24,931 bases of DNA from Apostichopus parvimensis (Eukaryota > Echinodermata > Holothuroidea > Aspidochirotida > Stichopodidae): positions 15,310-40,240 of the forward strand of contig KN884013.1 in assembly GCA_000934455.1 (NCBI GenBank). The letters run 5' to 3'. The notes below the pieces were generated by a model that was given only the letters and a program-made list of their open reading frames with translations, was not told the origin of the DNA and did not search any database. The position numbers and the translations under genes were made by a program. Positions 10,701 through 20,133 of this stretch are shown here, in pieces (within the stretch, counting starts at the first letter, position 1; every line of letters starts with the position of its first letter).

Positions 10701-13700
10701 AAACTACATTGCTTTTTAGATTGGTGAAGTTAAGGGTCAAATATCCCAAAAACTTTTTGTTTAGCCATTACCTGCTTGTCAGTATGTTGAAAAAAGTAAT
10801 TAAACCATATGATAAGTAGAGAATTATGAAACAAAGTTAAATATAGTGCAGATTTTGGTGTGTAGGTTCAAGCTTAAACACAGGCCAACTGAGGTCAAAT
10901 GTCAATTTGGCCTAAATTGTGCGAAAAAGTGTTGCAAACTTCTACACAGAAAACCTGATCAAGTTCAAACTTGGTGGGGAGGTGTCTGACCGTGTAAACA
11001 CATGATTGATGACATCAGAGGTGTCAAATACCTGGTTTTTTGCCATTTAATGCTTGTTAACATGTAGGCAAAGGCCTTAAACCAGAGACATGTAGAAAAT
11101 ATTGGGAAATATTTTTAATTAGTAATTATGTGGTTGTAAAGGGTCAAGGTCAAATGTCAGTGTTGATCAAACGTTTCCGTCATGGAGGAGATGAGATCTG
11201 CAACTCCATGGATTGCCCATCTTGTTTTGACTTGTAGTTCTGAGACAAATTTAACTCAGTTGCCTTTTACTAGTTCATGAAAATTTGATGGCAAGGTCCT
11301 GTTGAAAGGTTTTATTAATTGTCCGTTAAATGTAGACAGACTCTTAGTAATCCATCACATTCTATGTCGTCTTTTCAGGTATAGAAAATCTTCCATTTGA
11401 ACTGCAGAGGAACTTCACTCTTATGAGAGATTTAGATCAACGTACACAGGGTAAGTATCAAGTATAAGCTTTTTAACAGTTCGTGTTTAATTTGGATAAT
11501 TCAATTCAACTAAGAGATCTGCATAGGCACAAACATTTGGTTACCCACACTTGGTGAGTTACTAACCATCTAATTCATTTAGTTAGATCTTCTACAGCAG
11601 CTTTGACAATGAAAATACAGTCAAAAGTTTAAGGTGTTTAAGAAAAGATTGTATCTAAAGAGAAAGATAGAGAAAGCATTTGGCAAAAGAAATCATCAAG
11701 TGGTAATCCTAAGTAGAATGAGCTCTTTGTTTAAGGTGTTCAGAGTGACAGTTCAATGAATTGACAAGCTGAATGCTAAAACTAATGCCAGATCTTAACT
11801 AGTTTTTGATCGGTTTGATACAATATTGCCAATGAATAAACAGCAGATTAGTATATTAAGTGATCTCTTATTTTATTGGTTGACTGTATTTTGGCTAATG
11901 ACCAATGCAAGTGCTTTATATATCTGTACTGAGATGTGTAAAGTCTGCTAACTGATAGGCTTCTCTTGTACATAATGAATATCATGTTAGGGAAATAGTT
12001 ATTAAGTAATAAAAAAGGTGCATGTAAAAGTCGTACGTACTCATTTATTTCTATGAAGTCATATTTTGCTTTCTTCGTTTCTCCTCATTGTCTGTATAAC
12101 GGCATGTAATGTAGCTTGAGGGATGTCTGCCAACATCTCTGGCAACACTTTGTTGGTTGCATTGGGACATACAACGATGTTTTGTTTACACAAAGTCCTT
12201 GAATATGTTGAAAGATCGATAGAAATGGTTAAATGTAAAGAACTACTCTTTCCCTTCATTTTTGATCTTCTAGATCTTGCCTCGGAAATTGATGGAGAAT
12301 CTGCCGACTATCTTAAGAATGTAAAAAATTTAAATCCAGAGCAGAGAGCCTCAAGGCTGACGAAGATCAATGCAGCTTTTGCCAAAAGTCGAGAGTATGG
12401 AGATGATAAAGTTCAACTTGCTATGCAAACTTATGAAATGGTTAGTTTCAGTCATCTTTCAAGTATAATAATCTGTGTATGATGTATGATTTAAAACCTT
12501 GCTCTTATTGATCATTTGCACAGAACATAATTTGTTGGTGTTCACAAGGTCAGCTCTTTTAATAATAATAATAATAATAATGGACATTTATAATGCGCCC
12601 GTATCCGTCAAAAACAGACATTCATGGCACAGTAACACAAACAGTGCGCAAGCAAAACAAAAGACAGTAAAAATAGTATAAGACAAAAATGGAAGCAAAT
12701 ACGGGCAACAATGAACAGTTAATTAAACAGTTTTCATCAGATGAGTCTTGAGAGAGCATTTAAAAGAAGCAAGAGATGGACTGTGTTTTACATGTTCTGG
12801 AAGGCTGTTCCACAGACAAGGGGCAGCAGCAGCAATCGCTCCTTTGCCCCATGATCGATTTGAGCGATTTTCACACAGAAGTAATTTATTGTGTGATCTC
12901 ATGAAACTACGATTTGTGTGATATAATTGCAGAAGTTCTGACAAGTGGAATGGCGAAGTTCTAACAAAATGCGATGTGAATCAGGATGCTCTGGATGCTG
13001 AAAAGGAAATGAGAACAGTACCAATGTCAATAAATAATTTATGTGTCTCTTCGCATTTGTAGGATTTTCTTTCTAGATTAGACAAAATGGATAACTAGAT
13101 TTGTCATGAACAAATAGAAAGTCCTGAGTAGCAACACATAAAGATCAATAAAGTTTCACAATTTACCATTTTGTCTCACTGCGGGACAGAGACATGTGTA
13201 AATGAACATGTGACGAATGTGCTGTTTAATGTTACCATAGTCAGCTACTGTACTGTTGCTGCATTCACATCACCTCACGTGAACATTAAAGGGTAAAGAG
13301 TATTACACATTTGGGTATACTTTAAAGGTGCCTATTAATAAAAATAAATAATTCATCCTGCTTTATGTGGATAAACATATAAGAAGATATACTTTAAAGG
13401 TGCCTATTAATACAAATAAATCATTCATCCTGCTTTAGGTGGATGAAGATATACTTTAAAGGTGCCTATTAATAAAAATAAATAATTCATCCTGCTTTAG
13501 GTGGATAAACATATAAGAAGACTAGATGCAGAACTACAGAGATTTGAAGAGGAATTGAAAGAAAGACATCTAGAACAACAGCAGGCCAGCGCTGGTGGTT
13601 TTGATGATGGTACTAGAGATAAGAGTAAGTCACTGTCAAATACTCATGTCAGTAACACTAACATATGTGTGTGGTGAATGCAGTACTTATCAACTCAACA

Positions 13701-16700
13701 TCTGTGTCAGAAAAATGATTTTGGGATAAAATTTTGCAGAAGATACTGGCCAAAGATGTGCCCAGCTACTCAACAATCATCTACTCTGAGTAGTTGAACT
13801 CCATGAATAATGTTCCATTTCACTAGTAATGTGTGTCTAAGACATTCTAATCAAACTCCTGACGTTCTGTAGGTTTAACAAATGTGCCATTGTTTGAAAG
13901 TGGTATTGAGAGCATTTTATACATATTTATAAGTACTTTTAGGTCAGTGAGGCAGGAAGTTTTGAGAGTTATAGAATAATTCTTTTCCAAATTATGCTGA
14001 AGTAATTTAACCCTGTAAGCATTTGTAGCTTTGTGTGGTGTTTTAAGCACAGTAATGTGGAAGAGTGACATTCAATTTAATAGATAAATGGAAAGGGATA
14101 AGGATGAAATTTTATCATACGATTAGGAGTTGTCAAACTGCTTCTATCGAAAATTAATAAACAGCGCTAGGTTTACCAAGCACTTACTGTTTGCTTAGGA
14201 ACTGATGACTTCATTTATGAAAGTTAAGAGAAGGAGTTAAGCACAAAATAGATACTAAAGTATGCAACCATAATAAAGTGAAGGCAGAAAAACCCAAGGA
14301 ACATTAAAAACCTGCGACAATGATAATTTGTAAGTACATAGAGTTCAGTGGAATGGGATGGAGCACTTTTTCATTATCATATACGACCAAGTTACAGAAC
14401 TGAAAAATATGGATCTCTGTTTAATTTTGTTGTTAATTTTGTTTTGACTGGAGTCAAAAGAGCATCAAATGATAACTATTTTAAGGTAATAACCATAGAT
14501 TCTTTCCATATATATATAGCAATCTATTGAAGATAGTGAACTTTTAAGTATTCAAAAAAGTGGGTATACATTTTAACTTGTATGTATCTTATGACTTTTG
14601 CATGTAGAAAAGAAAGCTGGGCGGGAAAAGAAACTGAAGAATGCGAGGGGGCGACCTCCAGATGACGAGACTCCCAGACAGAAGAAGAAGATGAAGGGAG
14701 CTGCGGCCGCCTCTGTCGATCCTCCACCTATGTAGGTCCAGCAGTGTTCTTGGCTCAAGTTAAATTACTTATGACCTGAGTCACACTTGACTTGTATGAG
14801 TTGGACTTGGCCAGAAATGACTTGACTCGTAAACGAATGAACTGTGACTTGACGGGCCGAGACAATCACACGTTACTTGACATGAATTTTATTTGACTTC
14901 TTGACGTTAGATGAGACGCTAACAATTTGTTGGAAAAAAAAATAATATGCATGGTCGAAACAAATAGTCAGTTTAGTTTATTCTGAAACTTTTCACTTGG
15001 ACATTAGTTCATTGTAATATGTGTTGTAGTTTTATATGTGTATGGAGGAAGCATATGGAAACTTTTGCTCTATAAACAGCCCATTGTCGGAGAACTAAAT
15101 GCTGTTGTATACGCACTTTGTGAGACTAACAAACCTGTTTGTTTTGGTGATACTTTGGTATTACATCAGGTAGACATGTCACCAATGAGTATGAACCCAG
15201 AGTATGAACCCACTTTCTGTCTTGGCCACCAATTGGCATGAAGAACACCAATACTACAACTGTGGTTTAGCTGTAGTATTTCTTTCATACCATTATTACA
15301 AAAGGAGAATGTGAAACATTAATGACCCAATCGGTATTATGTTGCATCTTTTGTTTTTAATTCACAGGCCGATTACTCCAATACTAAGTGTCGCATCTGT
15401 AATAAATGGCCCATCCGACGTACTTGATATGCCAGTAGACCCTAATGAACCAACCTACTGTTTATGTCACCAAGTTTCCTACGGTGAAATGATTGGCTGT
15501 GATAATCCAGATGTAAGTAAAATCACTCACTCGAGGTTAATATTGTCATTGCATCTATTACAGTAATAGTATTACATTTAGGCTCTAACATTGTATTTTG
15601 ATCCAGGGAGAGATATTTATTGCCTGTTTTGGTCTTTAGCGTTGCTGTTTTTAGCTTGCTTAACATAAAACAGGATAGCCTCATGTGTTGCTATCTGTTG
15701 ATTGTTATTTTGGGAACCATATATAAACTGTTTGATTCAGATGAAGCCTGATTGACTATTCTATGCAATTCTTCTAGAAAGATTAGATACAGAAAAACTG
15801 AAGGTTGACCAGAAACTTTAGCATCATAGTTTGTCTAAACCTCAGTCATTCCACTCTGTAGTTTTCAAACTGATATTGATTAGTTCTTAATATTGTTTGG
15901 ATCTCCTTAAGTAAGTGAGAAAAATTTGATTTCTCCAAAAAAGGAAATTTGGGTACTCGCACTACAAAACAATAAAACGGATATCAAATGTAAATATATA
16001 ATATGTAAAAATGTGGGTATATACAGATAGAAAGGATAAAGACAATCAACGTAACAGAGTATCATTAAAAAGCTTCATTGCACGAGGAATAAAAGAATCC
16101 CGGTGTCTGTTGGCTTTTAGTTCCGGAAGTCTCAGCCTACCAATACCTCTTGTCATTTGAATGTCATGCAGTTAATCATCGAGAGGGTGGCTAGATTCAT
16201 CCCATATAAAGTCTAATTTAGACTGAAGAAGGCAATGGTAGACCGAATCAAATGACTACCTAATAAAAAACTAATTAAATTCACTAACATTGTTCTGTTC
16301 GTTCAATATTAGTGGGATATTACTCGTAAAACCAGATTTTTGGCTTGCAGTCACAAGTCACTCAAGTATAGGAAGTTCTTCCTTGTCTGACAATACGCAA
16401 AAACACATGCAACTTAACATGCAGCATAGCATCAGGCTTATACGTGTGCGCAGTACAGTTGGGCATTGTGTTCAATACGTAATGAAAGGCTACCTGAGGA
16501 AGGACCCTGAAGTAACAAATGGTTACCCGGGAGGAATTCTTGGACTGTTCCCATCACCTTACTTGCATCAGTGATAAAAAAGCCAAAGTTCTGTTAGCAA
16601 TGTTGTATAAATGTATCAGGTTTCAAAGTATTTTGTTGTAACTTGTTCAGTATGATAGTGTTAGTACTGTGAAAGCATAACAACGTTCATTATATGAAAA

Positions 16701-19700
16701 TCAACTTACGACAGTGACTGCCCGTTATGTAAGTTGCGAGTCCTTTCTGTAACCTTGTTGGCCATGGTGACGGCATGTGTGTGCGGCCTATAAATGTGGT
16801 AACTCAAAAAGTACATGGTTGAAGAACTTCATGTTTGGTATGTAGATGCACCTATTGAGCCCAATGCCCACGGACACTTTGAAATAGGGAGCTCAAAGGT
16901 TGCTTGCGGTCAACATAGGTCAAAGCCTAAGAACCTTGTAAACACTACTGTAACTCACAAAGTAAAGCTTCAATGAAGTTCACACTTGTTACGTTGATAC
17001 CCAATAGTGAGTGAAAGGACCCTATTGTAGTCGGTGGAAGCGAAAAGTGTCTTGACATTAAGATAGGTCAAAGCCTAAAACCCATGTAAACACAGAGCTG
17101 CGAAAGTAAAGCTTGGTGAACTTCATACCTGGTATTTAGGTACACAGTAGTGAGTACAAAATACTGGTGGAGGTCAAATGTCATCAACAGTCTGAAAACC
17201 TTATACTTGATATGTAGATCACCTTTGTTGACCACAAGAACCTAGTTGTGGAAGTCAAAGGTCATTTGTGCTCAACAGTCTGAAAAGGCTGAAAACTGTT
17301 TTGTAAGCTATGACAAACTCCGAATGTGAAATACATGTGTAAGAACATTGCTGCAAGTCAAACAATGGTCAATACTTAAAATCTGGTGTGCTGCAGTGTG
17401 AACAGGTGATTGTTTCAATAACATGTGGCAAGGGAAGACTTAGCCCATTGGATTTCTTGTTTATTAATGCAAGAAAAATGCAACGCAGAATTTTAATTTT
17501 AGCAATTCAATTTTTGAAATGCATGTATTAGCAAGTGGCTGAATAGAATAGAAACATCATTTTATTATCAAGCAAATGTTCTTATTATGATCATTACCTT
17601 CCTTTTTCTTTCTTACAGTGTCCAATAGAATGGTTTCACTTTGCTTGTGTCGGTCTGTCCACCAAACCAAAAGGAAAATGGTAAGTGAAAACTCTTAAGA
17701 GATTGGATGCTATTCATGGCATATTTTAAGCATCTGAATAGGTCATGACAAAAATTTTGTTAAATAACTTTCCATTTAAAATTTACGACAAAAAAACATG
17801 CACACTACGAAAACTAATGAGACATGAGTTGAACGTCAACGATATATTAAAGGTAAACTGGAACCTTTGAAGGGGTTATTGCTGCCTTAATAAATTATAG
17901 ACAGCTGATTAAGAGATTATTACCAGCTTGAGGGATCTATGAATAGCATAGTAGGAATCTGTAATAGAATTGAACTTAACTAATTATGCAATATTAACAT
18001 TTAAAAGTTTCATGCCAACTCTAGGATGAATACTATTCACGATTGTTAGTATCTGATAAATTTGACTTTGTTTTTATTAAATTAAATTGGTTTGGTATAA
18101 ATTTGTTTAATTAAATCAGATTAATGTGATTTTAAACTTTTTTGTGGAATTGTTTTCATAAGTGTGTGTGTTAACTGTGAATGGTTTAGTGGTGTATGGA
18201 GAATACACAGTAAAACAATAGTTGATGATTTTCTTTATTTATAAAAAAAAACACAATCAGATCCAGTTGATTTAAATCAGTTTTCTTAAATGCATTTTGT
18301 GATTATTTTTTTTTAAGACATGAATACATATATACATGTTAACATTAATTACTTTTTGTGGTATATACAGGATACACAGTTTACTGAACAGGCCAACTTT
18401 TAACTATCAACAACATTTTTAGATGCTAATTGTAAACATATTGAACATACTTTTCATTGCATGAAGGAACAATGTTGTTATCTACTAACAGTAGTAGTAC
18501 TCCAACACTCTTTGCTTCCTGTTTAATATTACAGAGCAATGGACATGCAAATGGCTGTAACTTTCATCAAAGTACATGTTTGTAATGCATTTCAGTACCG
18601 AACATATGCTACTGACCATCAGATTCACTAAAGAAACTTTAAGAAAATAGCTTTTCTTTCTAGAATAAGTCTGCTGTGGTTGGTCCGGCTGTTACATTAA
18701 AATTGTAGGCCTATGCTCAAGCCTGATGTTATTATTCACATTCTCTCTCACAATATGAAGCATTTGTTGTAACAATAATATTAAACTTTAACAATACTTC
18801 AATGGGCTCTTGCATTTTTTATCAAGACGTAACATAGTAAACAAGACTAGGTGATGCTCTTTGTGGTGGTGCTCAAGGTGGTGCTCAAGACTAGGTGGTG
18901 GTCACTTTTTCGCTTTGTTGAAGAGTATTTTTTGACATTCTATTAGATAAAATTCTGATAATTACTGTCAACGTACTTGAATGAACCAATTCATGTTAAA
19001 AGAATGGTTAGCAAATTGGTTATTGTTTCACTATATATAATTCTGTTAAAAGTGATAAATGACAAACTTTTGATGTAAATCAAAGCTTTAGTTTTTAAAA
19101 AATCAAGTGATTAAGATTTAAATAGGGTCTTTACATGAGCATGATTTAAGATATACATTGAACTGCTGGTATCAATACGGCTGTCAAGCTGATAGTTGTC
19201 AGTGGTTAGTAATACAGGCTCCTTTAACATCTCAGCAAAACATTATTGTAACTGTTAAGTACCACACATCACCTTACTGTACAAAATGCACCACATGTAT
19301 GTACTATGTATGTATTTTAGATCCTCCTGCAAGCAGGAACTCGCCAAGAAGCCTCATTGGCTTATCAAAGCCGCAAGCTGATCGAAATCAGTCTCTCAGA
19401 TTCATATTTAACGTCCATGATTATGAATTGTCAATTGTCAACAACTCTGTAACTGGACGACATATATTAATCTTGGAGTGACTCGAACCAGGGACCTTAT
19501 GATTGAAAGGCACCGGCATTACCACTGAGCTAACATTCCACTGAGCTAACACATAAAAACATTAGATGAAACATCATGCCACATAACTTGAATCAATTTC
19601 AAAAATATATTTAAAACATTGTTAAAAAGTCTTGGACCCTCAGGTGACTTTCAAAATCTGCTGTGTGTATTAAACTAACTTTGTTCTCTTGTTTTTTTAC

Positions 19701-20133
19701 ATGGTGTGACTGTTAGAGTATATTTATGTCATATTACCCAGTCATAGTAGTTAAACATCAACATGTGTTTATGAGCATGTGTCTCTCAAAAATATCAGTT
19801 AAGTACACACTTCCTTCAAAAGGTAGGATCCTAAATTACAAGAAGTGTAATACAACCCTACCTGAATTTACCGCATGCCTGTTACTATTAGTAAGGAATC
19901 TCTTTGTATTGTTAACTTGGTGAACTTATACTTTGAGTAGCCAAAACCACATCATCAAAATCCAAAATACCTCTACTACTGTCCTTGCTTAGAGGCAATG
20001 AGATGTACAGTATCTAAGATATTACTACTACAGAGTGAAAGACTTGGCATAGTTTTCAGTAGTGATTTGACTCATAGTTCCTTCTTTCCTCAGGTTCTGT
20101 CCAAAATGTATGCAAGACAGGAAGAAGAAGTAA
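7752..20133 (+). CDS. ING4/ING5: ING4/ING5-type inhibitor of growth protein, complete, eight exons, 256 aa
   Basis: ING4/5 proteins are nuclear chromatin readers. The N-terminal coiled-coil dimerises and binds the HBO1/MOZ acetyltransferase scaffold, and the PHD finger binds H3K4me3 (family knowledge). Exons are 7752-7788, 11379-11450, 12274-12440, 13501-13624, 14608-14731, 15368-15512, 17619-17680 and 20094-20133. All introns are GT-AG, phases agree, and the total is 771 nt. Seen: ING domain 1-115 ([40 protein letters not shown]); Lys/Arg-rich nuclear-localisation segment 133-163; [17 protein letters not shown] linker; and PHD finger 206-249 with all eight zinc ligands (C206, C208, C219, C224, H230, C233, C246, C249) plus Y205, M216 and W228 of the methyl-lysine cage. 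The C-terminus is basic (RKKK). It mixes ING4-like (PFELQ, ACVG) and ING5-like (CPIEWF, KPKGKWF) residues, as expected of the unduplicated invertebrate gene. Length fits (vertebrate 240-249). Confidence 0.97.
7885..8465. mobile_element. Fold-back / MITE-like element in ING intron 1
   Basis: The motif gaagttcggacac occurs at 7928-7940 and 8138-8150, and inverted (gtgtccgaacttc) at 8371-8383. An 18-bp stretch at 8130-8147 is the perfect inverse of 8391-8408, and 15 bp at 7926-7940 is the perfect inverse of 8370-8384. The block is bracketed by 26-bp direct repeats (7885-7910 and 8440-8465, one mismatch) of a TTACTACT-like sequence. No transposase is present; the 86-residue open frame inside has no recognisable domain. 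It may be two nested elements rather than one. Confidence 0.6.
8466..10199. other. ING intron 1, no gene seen
   Basis: AT-rich sequence without recognised coding segments. The stretch 10025-10140 is unusually GC-rich and, on the minus strand, contains tggctcagtgcc, reminiscent of a degenerate tRNA box A. It may be a decayed SINE, but no box B was found. Confidence 0.5.
10200..11190. repeat. Four diverged tandem copies, period about 277 bp
   Basis: The anchor ttaaacca occurs at 10246, 10526, 10800 and 11077 (spacings 280, 274, 277). It is followed each time by ...tgtagagaat-like text, then ggtcaa motifs, attgtgcgaaa, a 'cttggtgggtaggtg' segment, and another ggtcaa cluster. Each unit has two ggtcaa-containing halves, so it may be a dimer of the roughly 140-bp unit seen elsewhere in the window. 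It lies in ING intron 1. Confidence 0.75.
10446..10467 (+). promoter_or_regulatory. Consensus CRE next to a perfect DR1 nuclear-receptor-type site
   Basis: TGACGTCA (10446-10453) is followed one base later by AGGTCA-A-AGGTCA (10455-10467). These match the CREB/ATF palindrome and the DR1 half-site arrangement. The site lies within copy 1 of the 277-bp array; the equivalent positions of the later copies are degraded (tgacatcag near 11010). Function is inference. Confidence 0.35.
11379..11450 (+). CDS. ING4/ING5: ING exon 2
   Basis: The acceptor cgtcttttcag and donor GTAAGT bound [20 protein letters not shown], the conserved start of the ING coiled coil. Phase 1 in and out. Confidence 0.96.
11451..12273. 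other. ING intron 2, nothing further seen
   Basis: No coding segment or clear repeat was recognised besides the open frame that runs into exon 3 from within the intron. Confidence 0.6.
12274..12440 (+). CDS. ING4/ING5: ING exon 3
   Basis: The acceptor gatcttctag is followed by DLASEID and, at the end, [14 protein letters not shown]. The donor is GTTAGT and the exon ends in phase 0. The open frame continues upstream and downstream of these sites, but only this part matches the family. Confidence 0.95.
12561..12976 (-). mobile_element. 5'-truncated LINE, 3' end (L2/CR1-like) with (ATT)n tail
   Basis: On the minus strand the frame reads [20 protein letters not shown], ..., [29 protein letters not shown]. 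This is the APxLWNSLP...SLxxFKxxLKTHL ending typical of non-LTR reverse transcriptases. The stop follows at about 12725-12723. A 3' UTR of about 140 bp ends in gcgcattataaatgtcc and an (ATT)n run (12561-12581 on plus), the usual microsatellite tail of L2-like elements. The N-terminal RT part is missing, so the insertion is dead. It is inserted in ING intron 3, antisense. Confidence 0.8.
13316..13520 (+). repeat. ING4/ING5: Triplicated 3' splice-site region of ING exon 4
   Basis: Three tandem units start at 13316, 13388 and 13450 (lengths 72, 62 and 71). Each holds tatactttaaaggtgcct, an AT-rich tract, tgcttta[g/t] and the first exon bases gtggat. Unit 3 is the functional acceptor and exon start. 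Unit 1 has AG changed to AT. Unit 2 keeps AG (13437-13438) but lacks 10 exon bases and would run into TAA after six codons. Confidence 0.93.
13501..13624 (+). CDS. ING4/ING5: ING exon 4
   Basis: The acceptor cctgctttag is followed by [20 protein letters not shown], then a poorly conserved Gln/Ala/Gly linker. The donor is GTAAGT. The acceptor and the first 20 exon bases are present in two additional mutated copies immediately upstream (13316-13449). Confidence 0.95.
13625..14607. other. ING intron 4, no feature assigned
   Basis: A 74-residue minus-strand open frame at 14071-13847 (containing [16 protein letters not shown]) looks more regular than random. I cannot assign it to a family; it could be the tail of an old repeat. 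Confidence 0.5.
14608..14731 (+). CDS. ING4/ING5: ING exon 5 (nuclear-localisation segment)
   Basis: The acceptor ttttgcatgtag is followed by [17 protein letters not shown], then [13 protein letters not shown], a bipartite-like basic region. The donor GTAGGT follows, with two bases of the M175 codon left for the next exon. The region is more GC-rich than its surroundings. Confidence 0.93.
14755..14915. repeat. gacttg-rich degenerate simple repeat
   Basis: Repeated (g)acttgac/gacttgg words follow one another (cacttgacttgta, ggacttggcc, tgacttgactcg, tgtgacttgacgg, tacttgacatg, atttgacttcttgacg) in ING intron 5. This is a degenerate short-period repeat. Confidence 0.55.
15168..15242 (+). pseudogene. 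Possible relic copy of ING exon 6
   Basis: About 130 bp upstream of exon 6 the frame reads [20 protein letters not shown], then QLA and TGA. This parallels LDMPVDPN, then [11 protein letters not shown], of the real exon. Over the 33 bases encoding EPTxCLxHQxx I count 22 identities, and several differences are synonymous or conservative (CCA/CCC, ACC/ACT, TTA/CTT, Y/F). The second zinc-ligand Cys is Gly, the frame stops after HQLA, and no donor follows. Splicing from exon 5 at the preceding cag|G would put TAG directly in frame. It is either a decayed exon duplication or a coincidence. Confidence 0.45.
15368..15512 (+). CDS. ING4/ING5: ING exon 6 (linker and first half of PHD finger)
   Basis: The acceptor tttttaattcacag completes M175. 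The peptide includes [19 protein letters not shown] and [15 protein letters not shown], near-identical to vertebrate ING4/5. The donor is GTAAGT. It carries the first three zinc ligands and the aromatic cage residue Y205. Confidence 0.98.
15927..16258 (-). mobile_element. Decayed LINE/reverse-transcriptase C-terminal fragment and 3' end
   Basis: The minus-strand frame (16254 to about 16046) reads [12 protein letters not shown], stop, [36 protein letters not shown] and TGA. The RLRLPxxxxxRxRxSFIPRAxxLFN ending is typical of non-LTR retrotransposon C-termini in animals. One in-frame stop shows decay. The 3' end near 15960-15930 (minus strand accaaatttccttt...ggagaaat) resembles the aatttcc...gg hairpin ends of CR1/Rex-like elements. 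Its clade differs from the element at 12.6-13.0 kb. It lies in ING intron 6. Confidence 0.6.
16259..16779. other. ING intron 6, no gene seen
   Basis: A 94-residue plus-strand open frame at 16290-16574 has no recognisable domain or splice context and is not called. Confidence 0.55.
16780..17440. repeat. Diverged tandem repeat, period about 148 bp, GGTCAAAG-rich
   Basis: Anchors aggtcaaagcctaa at 16917 and 17065 are 148 bp apart. 'gaacttcatgtttggtatgtagatg'-type segments recur near 16826, 16974, 17120 and 17201, alternating with 'ggaggtcaaatgtcat' or 'gaagtcaaaggtcat' segments. The unit resembles those at 3.5 kb (inverted) and 10.2-11.2 kb. It lies in ING intron 6. Confidence 0.7.
17619..17680 (+). 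CDS. ING4/ING5: ING exon 7 (second half of PHD finger)
   Basis: The acceptor tttctttcttacag is followed by [20 protein letters not shown] and the first two bases of a Trp codon, then donor GTAAGT. It holds C224, H230 and C233. Confidence 0.98.
17681..19300. other. ING intron 7, first part
   Basis: Strongly AT-rich, with several gatttaaatca-like words near 18110-18280 and 19080-19130. A short gtggtgctcaag tandem lies at about 18867-18892. No coding segment was recognised. Confidence 0.55.
19316..19555 (-). mobile_element. tRNA-derived SINE
   Basis: The minus strand has a box A-like tagctcagtggtaatg (19532-19517) and a box B-like ggttcgagtcac (19489-19478), spaced as in a tRNA, with an anticodon-stem-like ccttt...aagg between. 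The T-arm and acceptor stems do not pair, so this is not a functional tRNA. A non-tRNA body of about 160 bp follows down to about 19316. A 14-bp ccactgagctaaca is duplicated (19522-19535 and 19538-19551), doubling the 5' box A region. No clear target-site duplication was seen. It is inserted in ING intron 7. Confidence 0.65.
19560..20093. other. ING intron 7, last part
   Basis: No coding segment or repeat was recognised before the exon 8 acceptor. Confidence 0.6.
20094..20133 (+). CDS. ING4/ING5: ING exon 8 (last coding exon)
   Basis: The acceptor cttctttcctcag completes W244. [12 protein letters not shown] and TAA at 20131-20133 follow, giving the last two zinc ligands and the basic C-terminus that in this family binds phosphoinositides. 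Confidence 0.97.

Noticed and set aside
12123-12482. Whole 119-residue plus-strand frame as a gene
   Set aside because: Only 12274-12440 matches the ING family. The rest is intron on both sides, shown by a proper acceptor and donor.
13847-14071. 74-residue minus-strand open frame
   Set aside because: It looks non-random, but I could match it to no family and it has no splice or start context. It is mentioned only in the intron description.
19470-19540. Functional tRNA gene on the minus strand
   Set aside because: Box A and box B resemble a tRNA, but the T and acceptor stems do not pair and the anticodon loop is irregular. A SINE fits better.
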